A stretch of 64,000 bases of DNA from Ferrovibrio sp. (GCF_002796975.1 NZ_PEKV01000004.1:201597-265596); one strand, 5' to 3'; positions 49,351 to 62,642 are shown, counted from the first letter of the stretch. Numbers and translations are program-made. Notes: generated from the sequence alone by a model not told the origin.

Positions 49351-50264
49351 CACCTGCTCCTGCCCTTGCCGGTTTCCTTCACCACATCCAGAAACGCGCG
49401 CAGGGCCGGCGGCACGGCGCGATGCCCGGGATAATACATGGCGAGCGCTTCTGCTGCCGGCATCCAGTCCGGCATTACCTGGCGCAGTTGCTTCGCCTTC
49501 AGTGCGGCGGTGACGGCGGCATCCGCCACATAGGCGATGCCAAGCCCCTGGATCGCCGCTTCTGCCATCAGCCGATCATCATCGAGAATAACTGTGCCGG
49601 GCGGATCGATCGCCAGCGTCTGCCTGCCGCGCGCGAACTCCCAGCGATAGAGCTTGCCGCCCGGCAGGCGATGCCGGATGCAGCGATGCCGCATCAGATC
49701 GTCGGGCGCCTTCGGAATGCCAGCGCGTTTAAGATAGTCCGGCGAAGCCACGCAGACGAAACCCACCGGCCGGCCGAAACGCACGGCGATCATGTCGCGC
49801 GGGACTGTATCTCCCAGGCGCAGGCCGGCATCGAAACCGCCGGCGACGATATCGACCAGCCGGCCCTCGGCGACGAGATCCACGGTGACATCGGGAAACC
49901 GCTCGGCCATGTGCGGCAGCACGTCGCGGATCAGCATGGCGACACCGAGCGGCGGCGCGTTGATCCGGACGGTGCCGGCTACCTTCCCGTTGCTGCCCTG
50001 AAACGCCGCGACGCTGTCCAGTGCCTCATCCAGCGAGGCCAGCGCCGGCTGCAGCCGCTCCAGCAGCCGGAAGCCGGCCTCGGTCGGCGAGACGCTGCGC
50101 GTCGTGCGGTTCAGCAGCCGCACGCCCAGCCGCTCCTCCAGCGCCCGCATGGCATGGCTCAGCGTGGACGGCGCCGTGCCGAGTTCATCGGCCGCGCGGC
50201 GGAAGCTGTGATGTGTGGCGACCGCCACGAAGGCGGACAGGTCATTGAAAGATGGCCGGATCAT
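49350..50264 (-). CDS. LysR family transcriptional regulator
   Basis: FNDLSAFVAVATHHSFRRAADELGTAPSTLSHAMRALEERLGVRLLNRTTRSVSPTEAG. Confidence 0.94.
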   Translation of the reverse strand: MIRPSFNDLSAFVAVATHHSFRRAADELGTAPSTLSHAMRALEERLGVRLLNRTTRSVSPTEAGFRLLERLQPALASLDEALDSVAAFQGSNGKVAGTVRINAPPLGVAMLIRDVLPHMAERFPDVTVDLVAEGRLVDIVAGGFDAGLRLGDTVPRDMIAVRFGRPVGFVCVASPDYLKRAGIPKAPDDLMRHRCIRHRLPGGKLYRWEFARGRQTLAIDPPGTVILDDDRLMAEAAIQGLGIAYVADAAVTAALKAKQLRQVMPDWMPAAEALAMYYPGHRAVPPALRAFLDVVKETGKGRSR

Positions 50265-50268
50265 TACT

Positions 50269-50285
50269 GGTGATTTTGCATCACC
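50269..50285. promoter_or_regulatory. LysR-type T-N11-A box
   Basis: GGTGAT-TTTGC-ATCACC perfect inverted repeat. Confidence 0.65.
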
Positions 50286-50363
50286 CCATACCGATTTCAA
50301 CGTCTAATCTACGGAATGTTGCGCCGCTATCTTCAGGTCCGTAGTCGACACAGGAGCCCTGAC

Positions 50364-50762
50364 ATGACCAAACGCGACGCCATCTTCCCCGCCAACCGGC
50401 ATGCGCTGTATGACCAGCACCAGTATTCCGCCGCGATCCGCTCCGGCGACCTGCTTTTCGTCTCGGGCCAGGTTGGCAGCCGCGGGGACGGGTTGCCCGA
50501 ACCGGATTACGCAAAACAGGTCAAACTCGCCTTCGACAACCTGAACGCCGTGCTGGCGGCGGCAGGCGCCAGCTTCGACGACGTGATTGACGTGATCAGC
50601 TTTCACACCGATCCGGAGAAACAGTTCGAGACCTTCATGGCCATCCGCGCGCAGGAACTCGGCGCAGCGCCCTGGCCGACCTGGACGGCGATCGGTGTGA
50701 ACTGGCTGGCCGGCTTCGACGTCGAACTCAAGGTGGTGGCGCGGGTGCCGGCGAAGGCCTGA
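50364..50762 (+). CDS. RidA family protein
   Basis: AIRSGDLLFVSGQVGSRGDGLPEPDYAKQVKLAFDNLNAVLAAAGASFDDVIDV. Confidence 0.88.
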   Translation: MTKRDAIFPANRHALYDQHQYSAAIRSGDLLFVSGQVGSRGDGLPEPDYAKQVKLAFDNLNAVLAAAGASFDDVIDVISFHTDPEKQFETFMAIRAQELGAAPWPTWTAIGVNWLAGFDVELKVVARVPAKA

Positions 50763-50768
50763 TATGCT

Positions 50769-51443
50769 TCAGACGGTCAGCTCTTCAACTTCCCCCTCAG
50801 GCAGCACAATCAGGATTTTGGTGAAACCCAACGGCAGGGCGATCTGCTCCCAGATGCGCCGGTAGGTTTCCGCGTGCAGATGGCCATTCTGGTTGGTGAG
50901 GACAAGCCAGCGCTCGCGCGTGGATGGCCGGGACACGCGTTTGCGCGCCACTTCGCCGATCCCGTGAACGAAGCTCTGCGTCAAATCCAGAATCGGGCCG
51001 GGATCGGTCTCCGCGTTATGCACGAAGCCGATCAGCCTCGGCATCGGCTTCGGCACGTCCGCAATGCGCCGCAGGCGAACCTGATTCCCATGAATCGTGG
51101 TGCGTACATCGCCGCGCCCCAGACCATCACAAATCCTGTCGGCAATCGCCGCGGCCGTTTTACCGCCCAGGCGCACCGGCGCCGTCACGGTGACGATGAC
51201 AGTCTGATCCGGTGCAATGATATCCGACACTGCTGCCCGCAGGTCCGCGAACAGGCGCAAAACCACCCTGTCGAACCGCAGCCTCGGTCTGTCGTCTCGC
51301 GTGGCTTTCTGACGGAGCGCGACGATCTGAAGTGCAACCTGGCGGCCCCCGAGTACCAGATACCGTCCGTCCCAGGGCGCACTATACCGGCGTGCCACCG
51401 CTGCGATGGCTGCCTGTTCCGGGCGCGATGCAGCGAACCCCAT
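50769..51443 (-). CDS. Uncharacterised protein coupled (TGATG) to ABC-F gene
   Basis: ATG overlaps ABC-F TGA; no family recognised. Confidence 0.65.
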   Translation of the reverse strand: MGFAASRPEQAAIAAVARRYSAPWDGRYLVLGGRQVALQIVALRQKATRDDRPRLRFDRVVLRLFADLRAAVSDIIAPDQTVIVTVTAPVRLGGKTAAAIADRICDGLGRGDVRTTIHGNQVRLRRIADVPKPMPRLIGFVHNAETDPGPILDLTQSFVHGIGEVARKRVSRPSTRERWLVLTNQNGHLHAETYRRIWEQIALPLGFTKILIVLPEGEVEELTV

Positions 51444-53071
51444 CAACCGCCCGGATGCAGCCCCGGCGCTTCCTGGCCGGTACGGGCCACATATTCCGTG
51501 TAGCCGCCGGTGAACTGGTGCACGCCCTCGGGCGTCAGTTCCAGCACGCGGTTCGACAGCGCGGCGAGGAAATGGCGGTCATGCGACACGAACAGCATGG
51601 TGCCCTCGAAATCCGCCAGGGCCGTCACCAGCATCTCTTTGGTCGCCATGTCGAGATGGTTGGTCGGTTCGTCGAGCACCAGGAAGTTCGGCGGATCGAA
51701 CAGCATCATGGCCATGACCAGACGCGCCTTCTCGCCGCCCGACAGCACGCGGCAGGTCTTCTCGACGTCGTCGCCGGAGAAACCGAAACAGCCGGCCAGA
51801 GTCCGCAGCGTGCCCTGGCCTGCCTGCGGGAAGGCCTTGTCGAGGGTTTCGAACACCGTGTCGTCGCCGTCCAGCAGGTCCATCGAATGCTGGGCGAAAT
51901 AGCCCATCTTCACGCTGCTGCCGAGATTGACCGTGCCCTGGTCCGGTTTGGTATCGCCGGCGATCAGCTTCAGCAGCGTGGATTTGCCGGCACCGTTGGC
52001 ACCCAGCACGCACCAGCGTTCCGTACGCCGCACCTGGAAATCCAGCCCGGTATAGATCGACTGGCTGCCATAGCCCTTGTGCACGTCGCGGAAGTTCGCC
52101 ACATCCTCACCCGAACGTGGCGGGTTGCGGAATTCGAACTGCACGGATTGCCGCCGGCGCGGCGGTTCGATCTTTTCGATCTTGTCGAGCTTCTTCACCC
52201 GGCTCTGCACCTGCGCGGCGTGCGAAGCGCGCGCCTTGAAGCGTTCGATAAACTTGATTTCCTTGGCCAGCATGGCCTGCTGGCGCTCGAACTGCGCCTG
52301 GCGCTGTTTCTCGTTCAGCGCGCGCTGCTGATCATAGAAATCGTAATTGCCGGAATAGGTGGTGAGCGTGCCGCCGTCGATCTCGATGATCTTGCCGACG
52401 ATGCGGTTCATGAACTCGCGGTCATGCGAGGTCATCAGCAGCGCACCCTCGTAATTCTTGAGGAACGCTTCGAGCCAGATCAGGCTTTCGAGATCGAGAT
52501 GGTTGCTCGGTTCGTCGAGCAGCATGCCGTCCGGGCGCATCAGCAGAATCCGGGCCAGCGCCACGCGCATCTTCCAGCCGCCCGACAGCAACCCCACATC
52601 GCCGTCCATGCGCTCCGGACTGAAGCTCAGGCCCGCCAGCACCTCGCGCGCCCTGGCGTCCAGTGCATAGCCGTCCAGCTCCTGGAAGCGGCCCTGCACT
52701 TCGCCATAGCGCTCAATGATGGCGTCCATCTCATCGGCCCGGTCCGGGTCGACCATCGCCGCTTCGAGCTCGGCCATCTCGGCGGCCAGCGCGCTGACCG
52801 GCCCGACGCCATCCATGACGGCCGCGACCGCGCTCTGGCCCGACATCTCGCCGACATCCTGGTTGAAATAGCCGATGGTCATGCCGGTATCGATCGACAC
52901 CTGGCCATCGTCGGGCTTTTCCTCGCCGACGATCATGCGGAACAGCGTCGACTTGCCGGCACCATTCGGCCCGACCAATCCCGCCTTCTCACCCTTCTGG
53001 AGGCCCATCGACGCATCGATGAACAGAATCTGATGGCCGTGCTGCTTGCTGACGTTATCGAGGCGAATCAT
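51443..53071 (-). CDS. ABC-F family ATPase
   Basis: Two Walker A (GPNGAGKSTLFRMI, GANGAGKSTLLKLI), LLSGGWKMRVALARILL, LDEPSNHLDL. Confidence 0.95.
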   Translation of the reverse strand: MIRLDNVSKQHGHQILFIDASMGLQKGEKAGLVGPNGAGKSTLFRMIVGEEKPDDGQVSIDTGMTIGYFNQDVGEMSGQSAVAAVMDGVGPVSALAAEMAELEAAMVDPDRADEMDAIIERYGEVQGRFQELDGYALDARAREVLAGLSFSPERMDGDVGLLSGGWKMRVALARILLMRPDGMLLDEPSNHLDLESLIWLEAFLKNYEGALLMTSHDREFMNRIVGKIIEIDGGTLTTYSGNYDFYDQQRALNEKQRQAQFERQQAMLAKEIKFIERFKARASHAAQVQSRVKKLDKIEKIEPPRRRQSVQFEFRNPPRSGEDVANFRDVHKGYGSQSIYTGLDFQVRRTERWCVLGANGAGKSTLLKLIAGDTKPDQGTVNLGSSVKMGYFAQHSMDLLDGDDTVFETLDKAFPQAGQGTLRTLAGCFGFSGDDVEKTCRVLSGGEKARLVMAMMLFDPPNFLVLDEPTNHLDMATKEMLVTALADFEGTMLFVSHDRHFLAALSNRVLELTPEGVHQFTGGYTEYVARTGQEAPGLHPGG

Positions 53072-53112
53072 GGGGTCTGCACTAACTGATAAAACCGACT
53101 ATGCTTGGCCGC

Positions 53113-54672
53113 TTATTCCCACTCGATGGTGCCGGGCGGCTTCGAGGTGATGTCGTAAGTCACGCGGTTGATGCCGCGCACCTCGTTGATGATGCGGGTG
53201 GCGACGCGGCCGAGGAAGTCGTGCTCGAACGGGTAGTAATCCGCCGTCATACCATCGGTCGAAGTCACCGCGCGCAGGGCACAGGCCTGATCGTAGGTGC
53301 GGCCATCGCCCATCACGCCGACGGTGCGCACCGGCAGCAGCACGGCGAAGGCCTGCCAGATCTTGTCATACAGACCCGAGCGGCGAATCTCGTCGAGATA
53401 GACAGCATCCACCTCGCGCAGCAGGTCGAGCTTCTCGCGCGTGATATCGCCCGGAATGCGGATCGCCAGCCCCGGGCCCGGGAAAGGATGCCGGCCCACG
53501 AGGCTTTCCGGCAGGCCGAGTTCGCGGCCGAGCATGCGGACTTCGTCCTTGAACAGCTCGCGCAGCGGCTCGACCAGCTTCATGTTCATGCGTGCCGGCA
53601 GCCCGCCCACATTATGGTGCGACTTGATGGTCACGCTGGGGCCGCCGGAGAAGCTGATGCTTTCGATCACGTCCGGATAGAGCGTGCCCTGGGCCAGGAA
53701 CTGCGCGCCGCCGATCTTCTTCGCTTCCTCTTCGAACACATCGATGAACAGGCCGCCGATGGTCTTGCGCTTGGTCTCCGGGTCGCTGACGCCCGCCAGC
53801 TTGCCGAGGAAGAGGTCCGAAGCATCCTTATGGATCAGCGGGATGTTGTAATAGTCGCGGAACAGCCGCACGACCTCTTCGCCCTCGCCCTTGCGCAGCA
53901 GGCCGTGGTCGACGAAGACGCAGGTGAGCTGGTCGCCGATGGCTTCATGGATCAGCACGGCCGCAACCGAACTGTCGACGCCGCCGGACAGGCCGCAGAT
54001 CACGCGGCCCTTGCCGACCTGTTCGCGGATTTTGGCGATGGCCTCGTTGCGGAAGCCCTTCATGGTCCACTCGCCGGAGCAGCCCGCCACCTTGCGCACG
54101 AAATTGCGCAGCAGCTTGGCGCCGTCCAGCGTGTGCATCACTTCGGGGTGGAACTGCACGGCGTAGATCTTGCGCACGTCGTCGGCGATGGCGGCAAAGG
54201 GCGAGCCGTCGCTGACGCCGACGGCGCGGAAGCCGGTCGGGATTTCGGTGATCTTGTCGCCGTGGCTCATCCAGACCTGGTGCTTCTCACCCTTGGCCCA
54301 GACGCCGTCGAACAGGTCGCAGTCGTCCTTGATCTCGAGGAAGGCGCGGCCGAATTCACGGTGATGGCCGGTCTCGACACTGCCGCCGAGTTGCATGCAG
54401 ATGGTCTGTTCGCCATAGCAGATGCCGAAGATCGGCAGGCCCAGCCTGAACGCACCTTCCGGCGCGCGCGGCGAGAATTCCTCCGTTGTCGACGCCGGCC
54501 CGCCGGAGAAGATGATCCCCTTCAGCGTGCCGTGGTCGTTGACGAGATCAAGGCACTTGTCCGCCTTCTGGAAGGGCACGATCTCGCAATACACACCAGC
54601 TTCGCGCACACGGCGTGCGATCAGCTGGGTCACCTGCGATCCGAAATCGATAATAAGAATGCGCTCCGCCAT
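53113..54672 (-). CDS. guaA: GMP synthase (glutamine-hydrolysing)
   Basis: [54 protein letters not shown]-terminal [10 protein letters not shown]. Confidence 0.97.
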   Translation of the reverse strand: MAERILIIDFGSQVTQLIARRVREAGVYCEIVPFQKADKCLDLVNDHGTLKGIIFSGGPASTTEEFSPRAPEGAFRLGLPIFGICYGEQTICMQLGGSVETGHHREFGRAFLEIKDDCDLFDGVWAKGEKHQVWMSHGDKITEIPTGFRAVGVSDGSPFAAIADDVRKIYAVQFHPEVMHTLDGAKLLRNFVRKVAGCSGEWTMKGFRNEAIAKIREQVGKGRVICGLSGGVDSSVAAVLIHEAIGDQLTCVFVDHGLLRKGEGEEVVRLFRDYYNIPLIHKDASDLFLGKLAGVSDPETKRKTIGGLFIDVFEEEAKKIGGAQFLAQGTLYPDVIESISFSGGPSVTIKSHHNVGGLPARMNMKLVEPLRELFKDEVRMLGRELGLPESLVGRHPFPGPGLAIRIPGDITREKLDLLREVDAVYLDEIRRSGLYDKIWQAFAVLLPVRTVGVMGDGRTYDQACALRAVTSTDGMTADYYPFEHDFLGRVATRIINEVRGINRVTYDITSKPPGTIEWE

Positions 54673-54702
54673 AGGCGTTACCGAACTCCTGTGCTTTGAA
54701 AG

Positions 54703-55203
54703 TTAGCTGGGCTTGGCGGCCTTGTAGGCCGCGATCTTGGTTTTCAGTTCCGTCAGTTCCGCACAGCCGAAGGTGCAGATGCTGTCGAGGCGCTTGAGGT
54801 GTTCCTCTGCCTTGGCCACATCGTTGACCTTCAGATAGGCCTCACCGATATATTCATGTGCGCCCTTGTGACGCGGATCGATGCTCAACGCCTTCTCGTA
54901 AGCCGCAAAGGCCTTCGGATAGTCGCCTTGGTTGCGCAAGGCATAGCCGAGCCAGTTGAAGGCATCGGCATTTTTCTCATCCTTCGCCACGACCTTCTGG
55001 AACAGATCGACGGCTTTCGGCCAATCCTTGGCGTCGATGGCCTTCTTGCCGTCGGCGAAATTGGGATCGGCCGCCTTGGGTGCGCCGGCCGAGGGATCGC
55101 TGCTGCCCATGGCAACAACGGTCCGCGGCATGGCGACGCTCAGCGCAGCCAGCAGGCAGAAAGCGGCAGTGGAAATGCGGAATAGCTTGCTCGGATTGGT
55201 CAT
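54703..55203 (-). CDS. Tetratricopeptide repeat protein
   Basis: NADAFNWLGYALRNQGDYPKAFAAYEKALSIDPRHKGAHEYIGEAYLK; signal peptide. Confidence 0.85.
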   Translation of the reverse strand: MTNPSKLFRISTAAFCLLAALSVAMPRTVVAMGSSDPSAGAPKAADPNFADGKKAIDAKDWPKAVDLFQKVVAKDEKNADAFNWLGYALRNQGDYPKAFAAYEKALSIDPRHKGAHEYIGEAYLKVNDVAKAEEHLKRLDSICTFGCAELTELKTKIAAYKAAKPS

Positions 55204-55319
55204 GGCGGGCTCCTTTGACCGGATGCCCGCCAGTATACGCCGGACCGGCTGGACGGGGCCACTGTCCCACATGGCGGGCATAAGGCGGGAGGCCGCGGAA
55301 AGCCGGTATATCCGGGGGG

Positions 55320-56597
55320 TCATGACCGCCTCACAAAAGCGGTGGCGAAGAACCCGTCGGTGCCGTGCCGATATGGCGTCAGCACCAGGCGATGGCCCGA
55401 CCGGATACGCTGATCGGTTACACCCGCCGGCCAGGCCTCAGCCAGAGGCAGCGCCGTAAACTCGGCGTGATGCGCCAGGAACCAGTCGGCCTGATCCCCA
55501 TTCTCGGCCGGCAGGATCGAACAGGTCGCATAGACCAGCCGCCCGCCCGGCCGCACCAATTTCGCACCGTCGCTGAGCAGCCCGCGCTGACGGCGCAGAA
55601 CCTCGTCAAGGCTGGCGGGATCGTAGCGCCAGCGTGCTTCGGGATTGCGCCGCCAGGTGCCGCTGCCCGAACACGGCACGTCGAGCAACACGCGATCCGC
55701 CTTGCCTTCCAGCTCGCGCAAAAGCTCCGGCATCGCATCGGCATCGCGGATCACGATGTTGCGAGCATGCGCGCGTTCCAGTCGCGGGCTGAGCCGCGCA
55801 AGCCGGCGCGGATCGTTGTCGCAGGCATGCAGCACGCCCTGATTGCGCATGGCGGCAGCCAGCAGCAGCGTCTTGCCACCGGCGCCGGCGCAGAGATCGA
55901 CGACGGTCTCATCCGGTCGCGCATCGACTAGCAGGCCGGCAAGCTGTGCGGCCTCGTCCTGCGGTTCGATCAGGCCGTCGCGGTATAAAGAATTCATATC
56001 CAGCCGCACGCGCTCGGGGATGCGAATGCCCAGCGGCGACATCGGCGTGAAAGCCGCGGCGATGCCGTCGGCACGCAGCTGCTCCAGCACCATTTCGCGG
56101 TTACCCTGCAGCATGTTCACGCGCAGATCCAGCGGTGCTCGGCCGTTCAGCGCCGCCAGTTCCATTTCGGTATCGGCACCGAAGGTGGCCTGCACCATGT
56201 CGGCCACTTCCGGCGGGAGGTTGGCGCGCGCCCAGAGCGGTGCATCTTCGTCGCTCGGCAGTTTCGACAGCGCGGCAATCTCGGTCTCGTCGAGCGCCGG
56301 CGGCGCATAGGTGCCGCTGCCGCAGAGATCGCGCCAGACATGCAGCGGCGTCGCCGCATCGGCAAAGACCAGCAGCCGCGGCGTCAGTTCGGCGCCAGCC
56401 TGAACCACACGCCAGCGCCGCATGCCCTGCTCGCGCAGCACGGCATAGACGCTGTCGGTGATCGCGCGCCGATCCTTGGCGCCGGCAAAACGGCTGCGCC
56501 GCTGCCATTCGGTGACCACACGGTCGGCGGCAGCGGCGCGCTGTAAAATCTCGGCGATGATCTCGATGCTGGCGGCGAGCCGCGCCGCAGGGGTCAT
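55320..56597 (-). CDS. RsmB-like (NOL1/NOP2/Sun) rRNA m5C methyltransferase
   Basis: VVDLCAGAGGKTLLLAAAMRNQGVLHACDNDPRRL, LLDVPCSGSGTWRRNPEARWR, YATCSI. Confidence 0.92.
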   Translation of the reverse strand: MTPAARLAASIEIIAEILQRAAAADRVVTEWQRRSRFAGAKDRRAITDSVYAVLREQGMRRWRVVQAGAELTPRLLVFADAATPLHVWRDLCGSGTYAPPALDETEIAALSKLPSDEDAPLWARANLPPEVADMVQATFGADTEMELAALNGRAPLDLRVNMLQGNREMVLEQLRADGIAAAFTPMSPLGIRIPERVRLDMNSLYRDGLIEPQDEAAQLAGLLVDARPDETVVDLCAGAGGKTLLLAAAMRNQGVLHACDNDPRRLARLSPRLERAHARNIVIRDADAMPELLRELEGKADRVLLDVPCSGSGTWRRNPEARWRYDPASLDEVLRRQRGLLSDGAKLVRPGGRLVYATCSILPAENGDQADWFLAHHAEFTALPLAEAWPAGVTDQRIRSGHRLVLTPYRHGTDGFFATAFVRRS

Positions 56598-56603
56598 AGT
56601 GCG

Positions 56604-58798
<2,195 letters not shown>

Positions 58799-58901
58799 TG
58801 GCAAGGCGGCTCCTGACTGGGAGAGGGTATCCTTGCCGCGCAGGATATAGACCGTCTTTCCGGGTCGGTCCAGCCTCAAGAAAATCAGCGTTCTGAAGTG
58901 C

Positions 58902-59585
58902 TTAGCCGCGGAAGCCGGTGGCGATCACGTAAGACTCCGCCGAATCCGCGCGGGAGGCCGGCGGTTTGACATGCCGTACGGTGCGGAAATCCCGCTTCAT
59001 GGTGGCAAGCAATTCATTCTCGGTGCCACCGCGCAGCACCTTGGCCAGGAAACCGCCGCCGGGATTGAGCACACGGATGGCGAAATCCAGCGCCACCTCG
59101 CACAGCAGCATGATCCGGATATGGTCGGTCTGGCGATGCCCGGTGGCCGGCGCCGCCATGTCAGAGAAGACGAAATCGGCTTTGCCGCCCATCGCCTCGA
59201 TCACCTTCGCATCAGCGCCCTCAGCCAGGAAATCCTGCTGCATCAGCAAAGCACCGACGATGGGGTCGACCGGGTTGATGTCGACGCCCAGGACGAAGCC
59301 GCCCTTGCTGGCGTCGGACTTCACGCGCTTCACCGCCACCTGCGTCCAGCCGCCGGGCGCCGCACCCAGATCGACCACCCGCATGCCCGGCTTCAGCAGT
59401 TTGTACTTGTCATCCAGTTCGATCAGCTTGTAGGCGGCACGGCTGCGCCAGCCTTCGGTCTTGGCTGCGGCCACGTAAGGATCATTGAGCTGGCGCCGCA
59501 GCCATTTCGCCTGGCCAACCGTGCGGCCACGCGCGGTCTTCACCCTTACCTTGGCTCCGGCTTTGCGCGGTGGCTGCTTGGTCAT
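58902..59585 (-). CDS. rlmE: 23S rRNA (uridine-2'-O-) methyltransferase RlmE/FtsJ
   Basis: [58 protein letters not shown]. Confidence 0.95.
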   Translation of the reverse strand: MTKQPPRKAGAKVRVKTARGRTVGQAKWLRRQLNDPYVAAAKTEGWRSRAAYKLIELDDKYKLLKPGMRVVDLGAAPGGWTQVAVKRVKSDASKGGFVLGVDINPVDPIVGALLMQQDFLAEGADAKVIEAMGGKADFVFSDMAAPATGHRQTDHIRIMLLCEVALDFAIRVLNPGGGFLAKVLRGGTENELLATMKRDFRTVRHVKPPASRADSAESYVIATGFRG

Positions 59586-60628
59586 CGCCGGCCTCCGCCA
59601 TTCACCTGCCGGCGCTGCCCCATCAGTTCGACCAACACGCCTTCGCGCACGCCGCGATCTGCCACGCGCAGCCGTGTGGCCGGCCAGAAGCGATACAGCG
59701 CTTCGAGGATCGCGCAGCCGGCTACCACCAGATCGGCGCGCTCCTCGCCGATGCAGGGATGCAGGGCGCGCTCAGGTACGCTGATCGAGGCAAGCCGCCG
59801 CGACTGTTCGATTACGACGGGGAATTCGAGCCAGCAGCCGTCGACATAGCGACGCTCGTAGCGCGGCAGGTTGAGATGCACGCCGGCCAGCGTGGTGACG
59901 GTGCCCGAGGTTCCGAGCACCTGGATCTGGCCCGACTGCAGCTTCTGCGACAGGCGATGTTTTTCCTCGAACGGCCGCAGCGCATCCGCCACCAGATCGA
60001 TCATCTGCGCATAGCTGCCGCTCTGCACATCGCCGGGGCCGAAGCGCTCGGTCAGGTTGACCACGCCGAAGGGCAGCGAAATCCAGTCGATCACATCAGT
60101 GCGGCCGCCGCCGAGCAGTCGCGCCCAGAGGATTTCAGTCGAGCCGCCGCCGATATCGAAAACGATGGCCTCGCGATGCGGCGGCTCCAGCAGCGGCGAG
60201 CAGCCGTTCAGTGCCAGCCGCGCCTCTTCGGCAGTCGAGATGATATCCAGACTGATGCCGGTGGCAGCCTTCACGTCATGCAGGAACTCGGCGCCGTTGG
60301 CGGCGCGACGGCAGGCCTCGGTGGCAACCGCGCGGGCCGACGACACGCTGCGGCGCGCCATCTTCTCGGAGCAGATTTTCAGCGCCTCGATGGTGCGTGC
60401 CATCGCGGCATCCGACAGGCGACCCGAATTGCTGAGACCCTCGCCCAGCCGCACGATACGGGAAAATGCCTCGATCACCCGGAAACCGCTACGCACCGGC
60501 CGCGCGATCAGCAGGCGGCAGTTGTTGGTTCCGAGGTCGATGGCAGCGTAGACCGGCGCCGGATCAGGCGCAGCCGACGCTCCGGCCGCGCCGGCGCCCG
60601 GCCGGGTAACGGAAGAATCTATGCTCAC
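59582..60628 (-). CDS. ppx: Ppx/GppA phosphatase family protein
   Basis: [34 protein letters not shown]. Confidence 0.92.
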   Translation of the reverse strand: MSIDSSVTRPGAGAAGASAAPDPAPVYAAIDLGTNNCRLLIARPVRSGFRVIEAFSRIVRLGEGLSNSGRLSDAAMARTIEALKICSEKMARRSVSSARAVATEACRRAANGAEFLHDVKAATGISLDIISTAEEARLALNGCSPLLEPPHREAIVFDIGGGSTEILWARLLGGGRTDVIDWISLPFGVVNLTERFGPGDVQSGSYAQMIDLVADALRPFEEKHRLSQKLQSGQIQVLGTSGTVTTLAGVHLNLPRYERRYVDGCWLEFPVVIEQSRRLASISVPERALHPCIGEERADLVVAGCAILEALYRFWPATRLRVADRGVREGVLVELMGQRRQVNGGGRR

Positions 60629-60738
60629 AGAATTGGTCCTCGCGCCTGGCGGGCTTCGCAGCCTCGCGGACGGCCCAGCCGGCGCAATCAGAGTTGACGA
60701 TCATGGGACGAGTGTAGCGCGCCGTGGGCGGCACGGTA

Positions 60739-60779
60739 AGACCCTCATCTTCCGGCCTGCGGCCAGGAAGATGAGGTCT
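60739..60779. terminator. Long hairpin downstream of LysM gene (terminator or repeat)
   Basis: agacCCTCATCTTCC-ggcctgcggcca-GGAAGATGAGgtct. Confidence 0.5.
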
Positions 60780-60786
60780 GAAACCT

Positions 60787-61809
60787 TTAATTCGCCTTGG
60801 GGACGGCCTGACCGTTATGCTGCCCCGGCACGGCAAAAACCTGGCCAGGATAGATCATGTCCGGGTCGGTGATCTGGGCCTGGTTGGCCTTGTAAATCTC
60901 GGTATAGCGCGGGCCCAGGCCGTAAACCTGGCGCGCGATACGCCAAAGGCTGTTGCCCGGCTGCACGATGACGCTGTTGCCGCTGGCATCGAATTTGACG
61001 TCTTCGGGCCGGGCCCGGCTGAACGGCATTTCGAGGCGCGAGGCCACCTTGCCGCCCGCCTGTTCGACCTGATCGACGCGCAGCGAATAGATACCCGGAT
61101 CGACGGCCTTGTCGGGCCGCAGGCGCCAGGTGCCCTTGTCATCGGCAGTCGCAACGCCGATCGGTTCGTTGTTCAGATAGACCTGCACGGTGGAGCCCGG
61201 CTGGGAACGACCCGACAGAATCAGGTTGCCGGCCTGATCGTATTCGATGGCATCCAGCGCCAGCCCCTTGCGGGCCGGATCGAGCGGGCCGTCTGGCCGC
61301 TGCAGCAGGCGGCTCGCGCCCTTCAGCGGCGTCAGCACCGCGATCGCCTGCTCACCGCCTTCGCCCGGCTGGCATTCCGGTACGACGGCGACGACATTGG
61401 CCTCGGCCTTGATCGGCTCCTGGCCCTGCATCTGCGATTCCAGCGTGAATTCCTGGTTGCCGCGTTCCAGCGGCAGATCGGGCACCAGCACCCATTCGCC
61501 GCGCGTATCGGCCGTGACACGGCCAAGTTCACGCTGGCCGGTCTTTACCACCACGACCGAGCCGGCCATGGCGCGGCCGGCAAACACGGAGGTGCAGTTG
61601 CGACTGATGCGGACGACATCGAAGCTGGGCGGGGCCTTGGCTACGCTGTCAGGCGACGGTGCGACAGGGGCAGCCGGCACAGGCGGCGGCGGGATGTTGG
61701 CGGTTGGCGTCATGCCCCGCTTGTTGGGGTCGGCCCCAAAGAAGATGACGGCCAGGATACCCAGGACCGCTGCAGCAAGAAGGATGAAGAAGAAACGACT
61801 TCCGCGCAC
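60787..61809 (-). CDS. LysM domain-containing membrane protein
   Basis: N-terminal TM; C-terminal IVQPGNSLWRIARQVYGLGPRYTEIYKANQAQITDPDMIYPGQVFAVPG. Confidence 0.92.
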   Translation of the reverse strand: MRGSRFFFILLAAAVLGILAVIFFGADPNKRGMTPTANIPPPPVPAAPVAPSPDSVAKAPPSFDVVRISRNCTSVFAGRAMAGSVVVVKTGQRELGRVTADTRGEWVLVPDLPLERGNQEFTLESQMQGQEPIKAEANVVAVVPECQPGEGGEQAIAVLTPLKGASRLLQRPDGPLDPARKGLALDAIEYDQAGNLILSGRSQPGSTVQVYLNNEPIGVATADDKGTWRLRPDKAVDPGIYSLRVDQVEQAGGKVASRLEMPFSRARPEDVKFDASGNSVIVQPGNSLWRIARQVYGLGPRYTEIYKANQAQITDPDMIYPGQVFAVPGQHNGQAVPKAN

Positions 61810-61945
61810 CCGATTGTCCCGGTTAGCTATATTGTGAACGACGTGTGAGATTAAGTCCTCGCCTCGGAGGCCGCAACACCTCTAACTTGTCCAATGTTTG
61901 CAAATCCTTACGATTGCACTGCAAAAGCCCCTGGAAACTCTGCCG

Positions 61946-62629
61946 ATGATCATACAAACGCCCCGCACCGCGTCTGGTTCAGCCACTGTTAAGGTCTGGG
62001 ATCTGCCGACCCGGCTGTTCCACTGGACGCTGGTGTTGTTGGTGATCGCCATGGTCTGGACCGGCTGGACCGGCAAGCTGGACCTGCATATGACGCTGGG
62101 CCAGGCCGTGCTGTCGCTGGTGCTGTTTCGCCTCGTCTGGGGCTTCACCGGCAACCGCTATGCCCGCTTCAGCGGATTCGTTGCCGGACCGATGGCCGGG
62201 CTGCGCTATCTGGGCACGTTGTTCGGCCGTCCGGGCCCGAATTACGTCGGCCATAATCCAGTCGGCGGCTGGGCTGTGCTGGCCATGCTGGGCCTGCTGG
62301 CGCTGCAGGCCGGCACCGGTCTGTTCACCAGCGACGACATCGTCACCGACGGGCCGCTATTCTCCAAGGTCTCGGGCAGCACGGCGGCCCTGCTCGGCAG
62401 CATTCATCGGCGGACGATCTGGGTGCTGCTGGCGGTGATCGCAATCCATCTGCTGTCGAGCGTGTTCTACCTGACGATCAAGCGCGAGAATCTCGTCACC
62501 CCGATGATCACCGGCCGCAAGACCGCACCGGCTACGCTTGAGGCGCAGGGCGGTCATCCGCTGCTGGCGCTGGCGATCCTTGCCGTCTGCGCCGCTGTCG
62601 TCTTTGGCGGTATCGCCCTGGTGAAATAA
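61946..62629 (+). CDS. Cytochrome b561-type membrane protein
   Basis: VKVWDLPTRLFHWTLVLLVIAMVWTGWTG, VLFRLVWGFTGNRYARF, HRRTIWVLLAVIAIHLLSSVFYLTIKRENLVTPMITG. Confidence 0.9.
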   Translation: MIIQTPRTASGSATVKVWDLPTRLFHWTLVLLVIAMVWTGWTGKLDLHMTLGQAVLSLVLFRLVWGFTGNRYARFSGFVAGPMAGLRYLGTLFGRPGPNYVGHNPVGGWAVLAMLGLLALQAGTGLFTSDDIVTDGPLFSKVSGSTAALLGSIHRRTIWVLLAVIAIHLLSSVFYLTIKRENLVTPMITGRKTAPATLEAQGGHPLLALAILAVCAAVVFGGIALVK

Positions 62630-62642
62630 AGCCGGTGAAATA

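Noticed and set aside
51332-53089. 585-aa plus-strand ORF antisense to ABC-F
   Set aside because: Antisense artefact; the minus strand has unambiguous ABC motifs.
53101-54699. 532-aa plus-strand ORF antisense to guaA
   Set aside because: Antisense artefact; guaA motifs are complete on the minus strand.
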